DNA of 64,000 bases. It comes from Lactuca virosa. Taxonomy: Eukaryota; Streptophyta; Magnoliopsida; Asterales; Asteraceae. The translations under genes were made by a program, and so were the position numbers. Positions 21,730 to 34,699 of the stretch are shown here, piece by piece. Where the stretch lies: the NCBI GenBank assembly GCA_928212115.1, contig CAKMRJ010005634.1:263323336-263387335 (forward strand), given 5' to 3'. Each line of letters begins with the position of its first letter. The first letter of the stretch is position 1. The notes beneath the pieces were generated by a model. The model had not been told where the DNA came from, did not search any database, and was given only the letters and a program-made list of their open reading frames with translations.

Positions 21730-24101
21730 TCAAAGAGGATTATGTCCCCAAGGTTTTTTGGGTCCATAGACATTAGTGTGGAATGTTGTGTGCAATGCAC
21801 AACAAAAGGTCCAACTAGGGACTTTTGTTATTTTGTCAATTAAATCAACTTCGTCAGTTTTAGGCACAAAAATATAATCATTTAATGGTGAAGTTTTAAC
21901 TTTGATTTTTTTTCTTTTCAACCTTTTTCTTAGAAAAATCAACTTTTTTTTAACTTCTTGTCGTTTTGAAGGTTTCGTTAATGATTCCTGTGATGAAGTA
22001 CTTCCACTCATTGATTCATTCAAGTAATTCTCATAAGCCTTTTGGACTTGTGCTTGATAATACTCCTTAGAGAGAAATTATTTTTCGTTTCCTTCAAACC
22101 AATGATTAAAATTCTTCATTTGATTTTTTTCCTTTTACAAAAGAAACATTCGATTTGTGCCTTCATTTGGGATATGGAAAACGTGGACCATTAGGTTTGA
22201 ATGGTACATTTTTCTTCACAATGTTGATCATTTTAGTCAAGCTCGTTAGCGAAAAAGATTTTTTTGATCTTTGCTGAAAACGATCCAAAATGAGATTCCT
22301 TTTGAAAACTTCTTTGATTTTATGAAAAGTTCCTTTGATCATTTTTTCTAAACATGATTTTGAGGATAATTCTTCTGAGCACCTAGATGAAGAAAACTTA
22401 GACCTTTAAATTTTCGTTCCTTATTTGAATTTGGAACAACATTTGTCTTTTTTGAAAAACTACTTTGATTTTTGTTCACAAAATTTCTATTGACAACTTT
22501 GGGAACAAATTTCGTAGGTTTTTTTGAAGTATGAATTTTAGATTTTTGTGAAAACTTCGTTTCTTTACCTAGTGATGATTTTTGCTTTAATTTCTTTTCT
22601 TTTTGAAAATCTTTTATTTTCTTCCAATAAGCTTTCTTTTGATCTTTTGTTTTGGAAATTGCTTCTTTACAAATAGATTTCTTCACCCTTTTTGAAAGAT
22701 TGAGCCTTCTCCTTTTGATTGTTTAAATCATATAGTAAATACTTCTCGCAATTTTCCTCACTTTTGCCTTTGACATCAGGCTTTGTGGTTTTCACAACCC
22801 GAACTCCATTTGTGTTCTTTTTATTTTCTTTGGAAAATGATTTTTGACTCTTTTTTTCGTTGAAAAGATTTTGATCTTTGATTCAAACCATTTTCGACAA
22901 CATTTTAATTAGAATAAAATCCTTCATCAATCACTTTTAAATTATCTTCTTTTAACAATATATTCAATTCAGGATTAACTTTATCTCCATTTTCTTTAGT
23001 TACAAAATCTTGATTTGCAAGTCCTTTGATATATGTGGGATAAAGAACCGAATTTTGTTCAAGAAAATGCTTTCATTTTGCATTCAAAATTTTGTGTACT
23101 CCTCAGAATTCTCATACACTTGAGTTTGAAAAACTCGTGTAATTTCTTTATCTGTTGAATCATCATCACTGTCACTTTCATTGTTTGTTATATCATCAAT
23201 AATAACAGAATCTTTTTGAGAATCACATGTATTGGTTGTTGAAGATGAATCATTTTTTAGATTTGTTGTTGAATTAACATTTTATTTGCCTTTAGCTAAC
23301 GAAGTGACATTAATAACTGACAATTTTGAGCAATCAACACATTCCTCTTTCTCAATTTCGCTGATATTATCAGAATCATCATCAATATCAACAAAATTTT
23401 GTTGAGAACTTTGTGTCGAATTCTCATTCTTGTTCAAAGTTTTGATTTGTTCGTTTTTCGTCAAAGTCTCACTCACAATATCAAAAAGTTCATCAACAAT
23501 CAAACAATAGTTAATATTCATAAAACCATATGTATACGAAACATTAGGAATAGTACCAGAATCATCTACTTTACTTTCACAATCAAAAGTAGTCTCGTCC
23601 ACTAGTTCATGTTTGAAAGTAATAAATAGGAGTAGCTTACTTTGTTCTTCTTTACATATGTCAGATGAATGGTAAAGGTCAGTTGATTTTCCATACAGAC
23701 GCCTAGCGGTATTACAATAAAAATTTCTTTGTTTTACCAACATGTTATTGTCCATACGAAAACAATCCCTATCAATCATAATGTTCATAACTTTTAACTT
23801 TATCCTTTTATTCTACTATTCTTTTCCTCCAACTTCTTATGTGATTTGTAAAGCAAAATCTTAGATTCTCCGCTTCGCTACTCATAGAGATCAACATATC
23901 AGTTAGGAAAGAGCATGTATCATCAAATTCAGATAAAATATCATGGTAGGAATTTAAAGGAACATTAAGAGAAACAAGAAGATCGCATACCCTTGCAGTC
24001 ATTAGAGACTTTGGGGTCGTGGTTATGAAGCACCATCCAGTCATATTCACTTCCTCTTCTTCACTCCCTTCTCTTTTCTCATTCTCCATCCCTTCCCAAT
24101 C
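21730..24101 (-). pseudogene. Element D gag, C-terminal part
   Basis: Reads on from LTR H's left target duplication. Open pieces at 24089-23808, 23788-23282, 22686-22348 and 22023-21730 in different frames. The first two are acidic and match the long gag tail of Sireviruses. The later ones are very rich in Lys, Ser and Phe (FSQKSKIHTSKKPTKFVPKV). Frameshifts separate all of them. This tail follows the zinc knuckle at 27868-27827 in the undisturbed order. Confidence 0.65.
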
Positions 24102-24106
24102 ACTAT
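24102..24106. repeat. Target duplication ACTAT, left of LTR H
   Basis: ACTAT here and at 27563-27567 flank LTR H exactly. Confidence 0.95.
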
Positions 24107-24519
24107 TGTGACAACCGTCAAATTCAAGTCAAAGTCAAAGTCAACAAGTCAAAGTCAAAGTCAACAATGTCAAACCGGTCAAACTTAACTAGGACTTGTA
24201 TGATAAAAGTTATTCTATAAAAATGTGCATTGTTATGCCAAGAATTCAAGTATTTCGGATATTTTAAGTGTTTAGCAATGTACAACCCTAAAAAGGGAGT
24301 TAAATGCATCAAAACACGACTATGGACCCTTTTGGGGACTTAAAATGATCATAACCGAAGCATAACGGGGTTCACGAACCTTGCATTGCAAGATTATACG
24401 ATAATAATGGCTAAAATTAAATCTCTCCCAAATCTCTCTCAACTTTTTATAGTCATCCGGGTCATCCCGACCCTTAACTTGGCCAAAAACCGCTTGAATC
24501 GGGGAGTTATATCGAAAAA

Positions 24520-24845
24520 CAGCTAAATAGGACCGAAACCCTTCATAAGGACCGAAACCCTTCTTAAGGACCGAACCTTCCCTTAGGGACCGAAGCTAAC
24601 TTGTGAGAACCGAACTTAGCCTTCTGAGCCGAACATAGCATCCGAACCGAAGCTGTCAGGACCGAAACCTCTTGCACCCGAAATGAACCGAGCCCTCGGT
24701 CCATTTCGGTTCCCTCTCACCTTCGGAACCGAGACCCACCCTTCGGACCCGAGCCTTACCGTCGGTTCCTTCTTCTCCCTACTCTCGGTGCTCATCTCCT
24801 AAGGACCAAACCTCGCAGGTTCGCTCCTAATTCCCGGTTTTCGAC
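24520..24845. repeat. CCGAA/TTCGG word cluster
   Basis: AGGACCGAAACCCTT-like phrases and shorter CCGAA or TTCGG words recur about 18 times in 325 bp. Confidence 0.7.
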
Positions 24846-25015
24846 AACTTTCGCCTCTTAAGCCCGTTTTTGACGTTTTTAACGGGGATTTTTCACCAAA
24901 TTCATATTTTTATCATTTTAAACTCCCTAAACTCATATTTTATTTATTTCTCAAGGATTTATTAATTATAAATCATTATTTTACATTAAGAAGAATATTC
25001 TACACCACAAGTGGG

Positions 25016-25623
25016 TAGGGCTGTTCATTGTTTGGATAAAACCGAATTGTCCATTTGGACAATTTGGATTGGACTATTTGGTTCGGATATTTGGATTTTT
25101 GGATTGGTTTTCAACAAAACCGAATTATTATTTTGGATTTCAGATTGGTTTTGGTTTATAAAATGAGAACCGAATAGTCCAAAAAAACCGAATAACTACT
25201 TATCATCTATTTATCTATAGTTATTTATTAATTTTATAATTTATTTTTTCAAAAAACTTTAAAAGGTTTCATCTAATAAAAAAACATTAATATGCATCTT
25301 CTCTCAAAAAAGTTATCTATTAAATATTAATCTATAATATACATTCTTAGTAGTTGCTTATAAATTTTAAATCACAACTAAATAATTTATTTTTGTTTCT
25401 TTTGTAAAAATTGGATAATATTATAATTATATGTCGTATTAAAATGTTCTAGTTTTTGAAAACCGAATTATAAAAACCGATCCAACCGAAGTATAATTGG
25501 ATCAGATCGGATCGGATTTCAATTTAGTTTGGACTATTCGGATCCGTATTTTGAAAACCGAAATCAAGTTGGATTTACTAAATTGGATCGGATCGAACCG
25601 ATCCATCCAAACGAACACCCCTA
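25016..25623. mobile_element. hAT-type MITE, 608 bp
   Basis: Flanked by an 8-bp target duplication, CAAGTGGG (25008-25015 and 25624-25631), the hAT hallmark. Inverted ends TAGGGCTGTTC and GAACACCCCTA differ at one base. The interior is AT-rich, with AACCGAA and GGATCGGATCGG words near both ends, as is common in subterminal transposase sites. There is no transposase, so it is non-autonomous. Confidence 0.9.
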
Positions 25624-25744
25624 CAAGTGGGTCAAGTGTGCCCACTTGTCGCCATGTGTCATCTTCTCATTAGTCCAACCCTATCCACATCACACAAACC
25701 AAGGCAAACATCCTTTCAACTTTGCAAATTTCTCCAGCAACATC

Positions 25745-25753
25745 TATATAAAG
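25745..25753 (+). promoter_or_regulatory. TATA box in LTR H
   Basis: TATATAAAG, about 130 bp upstream of a GGTAAGTATT sequence that resembles a splice donor. A plausible core promoter of the LTR. Confidence 0.5.
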
Positions 25754-27567
25754 AAATCCCTGATGGATTTCTTGGCTTACTTTGATCACTTTCAAACACT
25801 TATACACTTCTTAACCTCTCTAGAGAGCCTCTTTTTCTCTCTACTTCCAACCACTTTGTGAAAGTGTTCTTGAGCTACTACTTCACTTTTTGGTAAGTAT
25901 TCCATCTAAACTCAAGTGTTATTCCATGTTTTCATAACATCCTTGAATCATCTACACACATTTTAACATCAAAAATCGCCTTTAGAATCATCCTACACTT
26001 CACGTGTTCATCAAGTGTTCTTGACTTGATACTCCTCGTCTTCGACCTCCCACTCTTCAAGAAATCACTCAAGGTGAGTTCATACCCTTACATTTTCCAG
26101 TTTTCTTTAGTTTTCAGGGGGTAATACAAGTTAAAACACCAAAACATATTTGAAACTTAACTTGACAGCTTACAACAGAAAATTTGTGACATGTTCACGA
26201 ACTGTTTTACCCAACTTAAACATTAATATTTTTCAAAACTGTTTAATATAAAAATAGCTCAGGTTTATACCTTTAAAATGACTACTTGCACATCTCCATA
26301 CGATTTTTCTACAATTTATGGTGATTTTTACAAAACTGCCTATTACTGCAGCAACAAAATCGGACCAGGTTGTGAAGATGAACATTTTCACACTGGTTTG
26401 TGACCACCAAAAATTATAGGACAATTTATGGACACAGTAGACTCCTTTTCCAAACTCTCCGAGTTTACGGATTCAGTTTTCGACTTACGAAGGTTTTTCT
26501 ATAAATATTCTAAAACAGTGACAGTTAAGGGTAAAACTGTCAAAACAAGTTTAGGGGTTATTCACACCTTGTAACATGCTGAGCAAGGTGTGTAAGATTT
26601 TATACTTAGTACTTTCAATGTCATTTTATTGAAATACAAAGCCATACATAACAAGGTTTCATTTAAAACATAAAACACTATTGATAAACTATAATAGGTA
26701 TAGATTGGACACCTCATTTAACAAAGAAACAGTAATACAATCGATTTACAAAACGGGTATTTCATTACAAACTACGTGAACATGTTATTGAATAAATTTG
26801 TGAGACATTCACCTTCAGGGTACTCTTAAGTACAACAGAAAAGTCCTGTAGTTATAGCCAGAATCTCTTCTAGGGAGAGCGTGATAGTTGTGTATAGATC
26901 TATATTGGGTCTGACAAACCCGCACCTAAGCTGCTTGCAACAGCTAGACCGGCAGGTCTGTGGTGACAAGTGTCATAACATTCCGATGCTTGAAGAACGT
27001 CGAATACGAGGTCTTCGAGTCTTAGCATGGTTATAACAACTCACATGAGGAATTAACAAAACACACAGTTCACGGAATTTAAGGATTTCACAAAAAAGAG
27101 TTTTATTTAAATATAAAACCACACATAAGTATGACGATTTACTTACATATACTAAGTCTTGGTTCAGTTAAGACTACAACAAACCTTTTTGAAAATATTC
27201 GATTTTCTGGAAACAAACTTGTAACAAACTTTAAGGAACAACATCCATTTTTCATTCATAAATTGCTTATGAACTCACCAGCTTTAATGCTGATACTCTT
27301 TCAAAAACAACTTGTATTCTCAGGTATTCAGTAATACAGGTAACCACAAGATTTTTGAAGGCAAGACGCTAAGGCGCATATTTCTTTTGAACTATTTTGG
27401 CATCATATGTAATTTATTTGGAAACATGTATTTTTGCAACGATGTAACCTTTTAAATTATATTTATGATGGTTGTGTTTGCTTTCTTCACTATGGTTATG
27501 ATACTGAGCATGACGTCCTCCGCCCCTGAACGTTTCCATCATTCCGGTTTGGGGGTGTGACAACTAT

Positions 27568-28631
27568 CTTCCTCCATAACACCAAACAATCTATTTCCTC
27601 CTTTTTGACCCTCTTCATGTTTTGCGAACATAACTCCATGAGTTGGATGATGCATTTCTTCCTCATCAGAGCCAGAGGACCATATTTGATATGTCCCTTC
27701 ATAATGATCAGCATCTTTTGCCACCAAAGAAAGATTTTTGGACTTTGAAATAAGTTCTTCTATTTTCATCAAGTAGTACGCTTCATCCTTCACTTTCTCT
27801 TTCTTCTCCTCCTTCTTCCTTAACATGCAGACCTTCGCTAGATGATTGTTTCTGTTACAAAAGTTACATTTGTAATTGGAATAACCTCTCAGCTTCTTTT
27901 AAATCTTCTTCTCTTCTTCTTTCTTCTCCATTTTCTCAACACCTTTTTGTCCCGCACTAGAGTTCGTCATTGGTTTCTTCTCAGAACTGTTTTTGAAATT
28001 CCCACTAATCGGCTTCTCGTATAACTTTATGAACCTAGTGTTGGAATTATAGGTAACAACTTTGTCATATGAGTTGAGTAGAAAACCTTCTTCACTTTAT
28101 TTTTCTTCTTCATCGGAATCATTCTCTTTTGCAGTTGTATTAGAAACTAGTACCATTGGACCACCACAATTCATTTTGTTGTTCTCCTCAGTTATTTTCT
28201 ACACTTCCGACTCATGTGCTTTCAATATGTTATAGAGATTCGACAAGGAGTAGGTGTCGAAATTCTCCTTCGTCTTAATCATGAGATAAATGTTTCCCCA
28301 TTCCTTTCTCAGTCCCAAAATGAAGGTAAGAGTGAACTCCAAAGTGGTTTGAACCACTCCATATCTTGTACACTTAAAGATGAGTTATTTCAATCTATCA
28401 TAATATGCTTCGATAGTCTCACTTTCCTTCTGCTTGAAATCAGCCAATTCAGAAAAGCATTGCGTCACAGAGCTCTTTTTTGTTCTTTCATTCCCTTGGT
28501 ACTTTTCTTTCAATGTATCCCAAATCTCATTCTCTATCTTACAATCTCGAACATAGTTTTAAACAAGTGGTGGAAGAGCTCCTCGCAGTTTATGGAGACA
28601 TCTTTTGCCATTCTCATTCTTCTTCTTAACT
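27568..28631 (-). pseudogene. Element D gag, N-terminal and middle part with zinc knuckle
   Basis: A copia gag domain (UBN2 type) is read from 28631 leftward, with EIWDTLKEKYQGNERTKKSS and DTYSLSNLYNILKAHESEV. At least four in-frame stops interrupt it, one at 28387-28385. An intact zinc knuckle, CNFCNRNNHLAKVC (C-x2-C-x4-H-x4-C), lies at 27868-27827, followed by a basic segment and the frame 27826-27568 (IWSSGSDEEEMHHPTHGVMF). The gag N-terminus, leader and 5' LTR are missing. Two plus-strand frames here (28214-28675, 27842-28024) are shadows. Confidence 0.85.
27827..27868 (-). other. Zinc knuckle of element D gag
   Basis: All four metal ligands of the C-x2-C-x4-H-x4-C motif are present: CNFCNRNNHLAKVC. 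Confidence 0.9.
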
Positions 28632-29710
28632 TGATGTGTGATTTTCTATATATAAAAATCGATCAGCGCTTGTAAGTTTATAAAACTTATTTCAACGCAA
28701 GTGAACTGTTACACACACCAGGAAGTGAACCTAATCGTGCAATAGTATAGTTGTCGTAAGACCATGTATCAAACACTAGGGGAACGAGAATGATTTTGAA
28801 TTACAATATGAAACTTTTAATTAATCTACAATAAGAGAAGTAAATTGGCTAATTCGTTTGAATTAAATTAAACTCAAATTAATATAACAAGGTAAACCTA
28901 AGAACTTGTTTTATGGAGTGTTTTAAGGTAATTCTACTTAGACTTAAATCCCCTGTTTTTTCCTAAGGTTAATTCTTCATAAGTGCAATGGATTTATGAC
29001 ATCAAATACCGACTCCTATATTGATTAGTTATCTTGATCTTATTAACTAATTGTAATAATTATAAAGAATAGCCAATGCAATGGTGAAGAAATTGACTAC
29101 CTCTATAACTAATCATATGTTCGAATTTTGAGATATTTGATTTAGTAATTAACTTCAATGATCATGAAAGTCAATTAGTTGCTCAGAGTGGTAATCTAAT
29201 GTAGTCTTAAATGTTTTAGATTTTAATTATATCACCTAACCCTAGGACTTGGTGTATCACTAGGTCTAAAAATTTATTAGTCGTAGATTAGTTATGATTC
29301 AAGTTCAATGCTCGTTTAGGTGACACAAACTCATCTATAGGTAATAAAAATAAAAATTTCAACAAACAAGGATTTAAAATCAAACAAACATATTAAATAA
29401 TCAATTAATAAATCCAAACAAAACAAATCAAGATATAACTAATTAAGGGTTCATCTACCTAAATAGAAGTAAATTATTTTTAGCTGATTACCGCTGTAAG
29501 AACGCAAAATAAAATCATAATGGAATACATAGTGAAACATGAAAGATTAAATAATGGATTCCGCACTTTGATCTTCTATACTCTTGTTTGAAACATATTC
29601 TTTAGCTTCAAATATATTTCTGGTATATTTCTGGACATTGATTTTCTTTATTTGGCTTGTCTCCCTTGTTTCCACTCCTTTTGAAATAAAGGAGGTCATC
29701 TGTTTATAGG
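28632..29710 (-). mobile_element. LTR-like sequence X, first half
   Basis: Non-coding, AT-rich. On the minus strand its end (28900-28632) resembles the sequence that precedes the primer-binding site in Athila/Tat-type gypsy elements, but no such site follows: element D gag begins directly. The other half is at 52262-about 53103 beyond element G, whose target duplication ATAGG shows the two were once continuous. The family assignment is tentative. Confidence 0.4.
29706..29710. repeat. Target duplication ATAGG, left of element G
   Basis: ATAGG repeated at 52257-52261, immediately outside the other G LTR. Confidence 0.95.
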
Positions 29711-30329
29711 TGTGAGAATAAGATTCAATGCACGGACAAGGTTTGAAAACTCAAACCTTGAGTTAACCTTTAAGATCAATGTCTTCTTCTAACAAGTTTA
29801 TCCAGTCAAGTCTGGTAAACCGGTCGAGACTTGAAGATAATATTCAACAAAGTATTCAAGTGAGTAAAAATGAAGTAATATCGAGTAAGATCAAAGTAAA
29901 GACGATTTTAGAACTAGTAGTATGTAATTGAAAGAAATTTGACTTGCAAGAGAGTTAGAAATTGATGTGAATAGAATATTTTGATTACTTGCTATTCTTG
30001 GTACCAAATACATGAAACATCTACTCCTTAAATTGAAAAGGAGAGACATGGTACAAACCAAGAAAACATTCTAAGGACTAGATAATACTAAGTCTTTGCC
30101 AATTCTGACACTTAAAAGATTTACTGAATTGGTCCTAAGAACTGTTCCATCAACAAAAGACGAAAAACATTAAATGTTTGTACAAACTCAATCACATCAA
30201 AACTAATCTCGGAAACTACTTCACTTCGGAACTGGATAAGCTTTGGAACATCTTCACATCTCGGACTTGAGTTGACTTCGGATCTACTTTGGTTCAGATT
30301 GCTATAGGTTCACTTTTTAAGCCTTAACA
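29711..30329 (-). repeat. Element G 3' LTR (619 bp)
   Basis: Plus strand TGTGAGAATAAG to GCCTTAACA. Same length as 51638-52256, about 45 differences. Confidence 0.95.
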
Positions 30330-30648
30330 ATCTCTCGCTAAGTGAACTTAGCAATCAATCACCTCATTTGGCTTCTTCAGATACAAAAATGTAAGCACTG
30401 TGCAACCAGCTTCGGACTTCCAAATACCATTTGAGGTGATCTATGAACTTCTTCTTCACATGCTCAGGATCGTCACTTTTAGCAGCATTGACGATGAAAT
30501 TTTGAAGAATGTTTGAAGGTACGAGATGTTTATCAAGAACTCAGAAGAATTCTTTTTTGCTTGCTCTTCTTCTTGAGATAGACGTATCCGAGCTCAGGTT
30601 CTTCAATGAGACCTTCTGCCATGATTTGAGCTTCAGGCAGGTCACAAG
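30330..30648 (-). other. Element G 3' untranslated region
   Basis: Short stretch between the extra ORF and the 3' LTR. The purine run GCGAGAGAT (minus) beside the LTR may be the polypurine tract, but it is weak. Confidence 0.45.
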
Positions 30649-33600
30649 TTATTTTCGCCAACACATTTTCTGTTTTGAACAAGTGTGCAAACTCAATGTC
30701 GGACCTGCAAAATTAAGCACATAATCCTTCAAGAAGTTCATGGCATCACTGTAAGCTTCAATGCTCGAGTCATTGGATTGGCGATCTCGAAGGTGAGCAG
30801 CGATTGTGAAAATATCATTAGGATTGATAGATGGAAATTCAGCATCCGTGATCGTGATAGTTGCTTCTTTGTTCCGAGAGATGTAGTATCTGTACAACAT
30901 GCAGTTGAGATAAAATTTACTTTGAACCTTGTTTCTGAAACCAACGATCTTGGTGATATGTTTCCGAGACCACACTTTTTTTTGAGGACATGCGTTAACG
31001 GAGTAGAATGTTCTCAATCTCTCTCGCTCTATCCTGATGATAGTTTGCGGATCATCATTTGGATGAAGGGGAGTGAGTTTGTGGTAGAATTTTCCATATG
31101 TAGAGATTGGAAGATCAATTTGGTCGGGGTCTTGTGTGGGAAGATCGAAGTACATGAAAGGGAAAATATCGATGTCGTGAATATTACCTTCTCGGAAGAG
31201 GGGATATGCCCAGCAACGGATTCAGATTATCTTTCAAGGGTTGAATCCAGATGCTTTCTTCCAGTGGTTGATCAATCTGCTCTTGGGACTAGCCCTCAGA
31301 CTTTCTGAACGTCCTCACTGGGCTGCTAGGTTCAGAAGAAATTTTCTTCCCTTTGTCTTGTGGTGGCTCGTTTAAGTCAGCAATGAATTGTTGTACCATT
31401 TTGAAGATGATGTATTATGGAGGAGGAGTGATCAGGGGCTCTTCAGGGAGATCATCTGGTTTCTAAGTAGGAGACCCTTCATCGATCAGAACTATTTTCA
31501 GAGTTGGGATTGGTGGCAACATGGATTATGTAGCTCGGAAGGCGTCGACAGTCAACTTGGTTTTTGATCTTCGCCATTTCGCGACTTCTTTTGAGCACAT
31601 ATGCCAAGGATGATGGCCAAGAAACAGCACACTGTATCCTATTTTCTTCGTCCGAAAGAAACTTCATTGGTGGTTCCCTGATAGTTTGGAGACCCAAAAC
31701 AACATTTTCAATTAGGTCTTTATCTTCTTAAGCATCTTTTTGAAGAGGTTCCATGGATTCCACCTCGATTAAGTCTTCTTCATCGGATTCATCTCGAAGT
31801 ATGAATTCCGAGGCAAGCTTCCATTGGATTGTTCTACCTCTACTACTTGGTCCTTCTCCCCCTCTTACGTCGGAAGGCCCACCTTTCGATGCAACTCTGG
31901 AAATGGCTTGAAACTCGGTTAATCGTTCAAACACTCACTGAAAACTCATGTTGATTTGTTTGGAGAGAGCATCGTAGGCTTTAGCAGTTAGGACTTGGGC
32001 TTTGAGGTGATGAAAAAGGGAGCCCAAAATCAAGCCATTTCATCAAATTTATTGTTTGGAACATCAACAATGTTCCAACATGCTCGGAGCAGCTTGATCA
32101 GGACCTGTTGCATTATTAAATTCATTTCATCATTCTTTCGAATCTCCTTCCCCAACCTTTGGATTTGTTTTTCATGATGAATATGTGTTCGTTTAATCAG
32201 TTCATTGGTTACATTGATCATATCATCATGGATCTTGAGAATTGTAGTGGTGGTGGAGATGTGGTGATCAAGGCTTTCGTTGTATTTTTGTTCAATTTCA
32301 TCCAAAGTATGCTTGAATCAAAGAGAAATAAGCTGATAAATTTGATTCGTTCTATCAAGTTTTGAGGGGTCAGCTTCTTCGATCCTGGAGAGAGATTTAA
32401 AAATAAGTTCAAGTTTTGAGTCGAGGCTGGTGACCTTCTGATCGAGCTTGGAGTCGAGTTGAGCTATAGTTTTTTTCAAGGGAATCAACTCTAGAAACGA
32501 CACTAGCCACATTGTCTCGGAGTTCTAGTAGGGAAAACGAATCTGCAATGTTTTCGTCCGAGGATCCGGTGTCCGAGGTAGAACTCTCAGACTTGCTATA
32601 GTTATCATCACCATCATTGACATCAAGTGGTTCAGAAGGAGAGGTATTTCCAGCAATATTGGTCTCGGTTTCGTTGCCTTGAGTGCTTGGATTGGTTTCA
32701 ACTTCATTTTCTTAAATTCCTTGAGCATTGGCATCAACTTGTATTTCTTCTTCTTGTTCCGAGGCGGATGAGGGAAGGCCGAATTTGTAAACCGGCTTGG
32801 AGGAGGAGGGTTTTTGTAACGACTTGAAACCTGTAAGAATTGGAAGAACACCAACTGAAGTGCTATCATCATCGAACATGAACTCAATAGAATGTTCTTC
32901 ATCAGAGGGAGGCTTGAAATCTTCTTCACAAGGAAACTTCTGAGGAGGATCATCCGAAATGATTATTGAATAATGAACTTATCATGTAGGAATTTGACGA
33001 GCTTGTTCGGAAGGAGTGAACTCTTGATCTATTTCTGCATCACTTGGAAAAGAGAATGGCAAATTGCTTTCGATGGCCCTATGACACATGGTGATAAGCG
33101 TCTTGAGCTCTTGCTAGCTCCGGATGACATGTGTCAGCCCTATCTACAAAATCAGACCATTGTTCATCAGAAATACCTGGTCGTCCTTTACTTGAACCAG
33201 GTATCAGACCAGTTGGGGCTCTGGAAGTAGGAGGGACAACTTCAGCTTCCGAAAGCTTAGAATCCGAGGCAGGGTCCCAGATTGTGCATGCGTAGAAGAA
33301 AGTGAGATATCCAAAAAGACTCGTGGGTGAGTTCCAGTGTGCTTCAAGGAACTATGTTCAACACCCGCATCATCTTTTTATGAAGATGGTGGTGGATTGT
33401 GTGCAGATTCCCTGTGTGTGTGTGCTTGTGATATTGAAACTCTGAAGGGTACTTCGAAAGAGTGGATGGGATGGGTTAACTGAGGTAGAGATTCAGACCG
33501 AATGTCAACATGTGATTCCTTTTGATAGGAACCACTGACTTTGGTTCTCTTTTTTGGCTTGAGCTTTAGGGGTAAAGTTTTTCGTTTCTCCATCTTCTTC

Positions 33601-34579
33601 TTCAGGCCACCAGTGGAAACTCGTTTGTTCGCATCCGAGGGCTGCTAATCCGAGACTGGGGCGAATTGTGTTGGGTCATACACAATTGAAGTCTCTAGAT
33701 TGTGTTTGAGATAGATAGATTCGGATGGAACTGTTGCCAACATGTGTTGTGGCAAGCGACGAATAGGTCCGAAGGCTGATTGGTTCGGAATCCTATAAGT
33801 TCTAATAGCCTTAAAAAAGATATACATCTTTAGGATTGGAATTGATGGGGATGGCTTCTTTTCTTTCTTCATCTAGTTTTTGAAGTGTCAGAGCCTAGAA
33901 TCTAAGACTCGATATCTCGTTTGGCTTCCTTTTTATGGTAATTTTTCGAAAGTCTTTACATAACACTTCTGTCAAATCAACAACATTGCTTCGTCCGGAG
34001 TAGATGTTGTACACGAAGTACAACCAATCCGTACTCATGGTGTCAGTACCACCATATTTCCCTGATAATCCTCGAAGGATTAGATTCATCAATACAGTCC
34101 ATAGACCGGGAACAATCGATTTCTTAAACGTTTTGGCGTTGAATTCACCGTTATACCCAATTTCATTCAGAAAGGTCTGAAACTCTTCAGATGTAGGTTC
34201 TTGAACTTGAAACCCTTAGGGTTTTATGGGATACCAATGGCCTTCAGAAAACTTTTCTTGTGCACAGGAACGATCCTATCACCGACGAGTTTTGTTTCAA
34301 GAACGTCGTTCTCAATCTTGATCCTTTCAAATGCTTTGTGAAGAATGCATAATGGAAGTTTAGGGTTTGGAGTTTTGGTAAGTGGAACAAAATGGGATGG
34401 TGAGAAAGAAACTCGATCATGACGCGAATGGATTTGTCATAATCCATGGGGTCGAGTGAGAAAATTTGAGTTGTTTCTCTGAGAATCGGTTCAGTTGATG
34501 ACGAAGATGCAGAACCCTTGGATGATTTCTTCTTAGTTGCATGTTTGGGGATTTCAGGAACATTTTGAGAAGTCGCCAT
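30649..34579 (-). pseudogene. Extra 3' ORF of element G (env-like position, function unknown)
   Basis: About 3.9 kb in the sense of pol, downstream of RNase H, where Sireviruses such as soybean SIRE1 carry an env-like gene. Start MATSQNVPEIPKHATKKKSS at 34579. Open pieces in varying frames: 34579-34244, 34092-33895, 33872-33645, 33593-33378, 32953-32525, 32512-32318, 32305-32030, 31934-31479 and 31155-30649. The N-terminus is Ser/Lys-rich, the middle (33890-32525) rich in Pro, Ser and Lys, and 32512-32030 looks coiled-coil (QLDSKLDQKVTSLDSKLELI). I see no clear signal peptide or transmembrane helix, so 'env' is positional only. A 207-codon plus-strand frame at 30685-31308 is its shadow. Confidence 0.65.
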
Positions 34580-34676
34580 TGTTGAGTGCTTGAAGTCTTG
34601 AAGAACAGAATACAGAGAGGGGTTCTAAGGAAGAGGATAGATAAATCATAAAGAAAGAACAGTTAGGATTCGAAAT

Positions 34677-34685
34677 CCTTTTATA
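34677..34685 (-). promoter_or_regulatory. TATA box upstream of the extra ORF of element G
   Basis: TATAAAAGG on the minus strand, about 106 nt before the ORF's ATG (34579), with a pyrimidine-rich leader between. It is a textbook plant TATA box at a sensible distance, in the interior of a retrotransposon. Function is inferred. Confidence 0.5.
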
Positions 34686-34699
34686 GGTTGGATATTCTG

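Larger units (their letters stand above)
24107..27562 (+). mobile_element. Solo LTR H (3,456 bp) inside element D gag
   Basis: Starts TGTGACAACCGTC and ends GGGGGTGTGACA with a perfect 5-bp target duplication, ACTAT, and contains no coding region or primer-binding site. That is the mark of a solo LTR left by recombination between two LTRs. Without the MITE at 25016-25623 and its duplicated target site it is about 2,840 bp. A TATATAAAG box at 25745-25753 suggests plus orientation. The size and ends suggest a Ty3/gypsy chromovirus. 24520-24845 is dense in ACCGAA/TTCGG words. Confidence 0.85.
16942..28631 (-). mobile_element. Element D: Sirevirus (copia), truncated at both ends
   Basis: On the minus strand, gag (28631 to about 21730, interrupted by LTR H), protease, integrase, RT and RNase H follow in copia order, with integrase before RT. 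A long gag with an acidic, Lys-rich and coiled tail fits the SIRE/Maximus lineage. No LTR of its own is visible: element E abuts the 3' untranslated region at 16941 and LTR-like sequence X cuts gag at 28631. Multiple stops and lost catalytic residues show it is dead. Confidence 0.85.

Noticed and set aside
28214..28675. 153-codon plus-strand frame
   Set aside because: Antisense to the copia gag of D, which shows clear gag motifs and a zinc knuckle on the minus strand.
30685..31308. 207-codon plus-strand frame
   Set aside because: It lies opposite the 168-codon piece of element G's extra ORF (31155-30649), which fits the flanking pieces in order and composition. The plus frame has no domain and no continuation.
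30649..34579. Calling the extra ORF of G a true envelope gene
   Set aside because: Position fits env-like ORFs of Sireviruses, but I see no convincing signal peptide, transmembrane helix or cleavage site, so function is left open.
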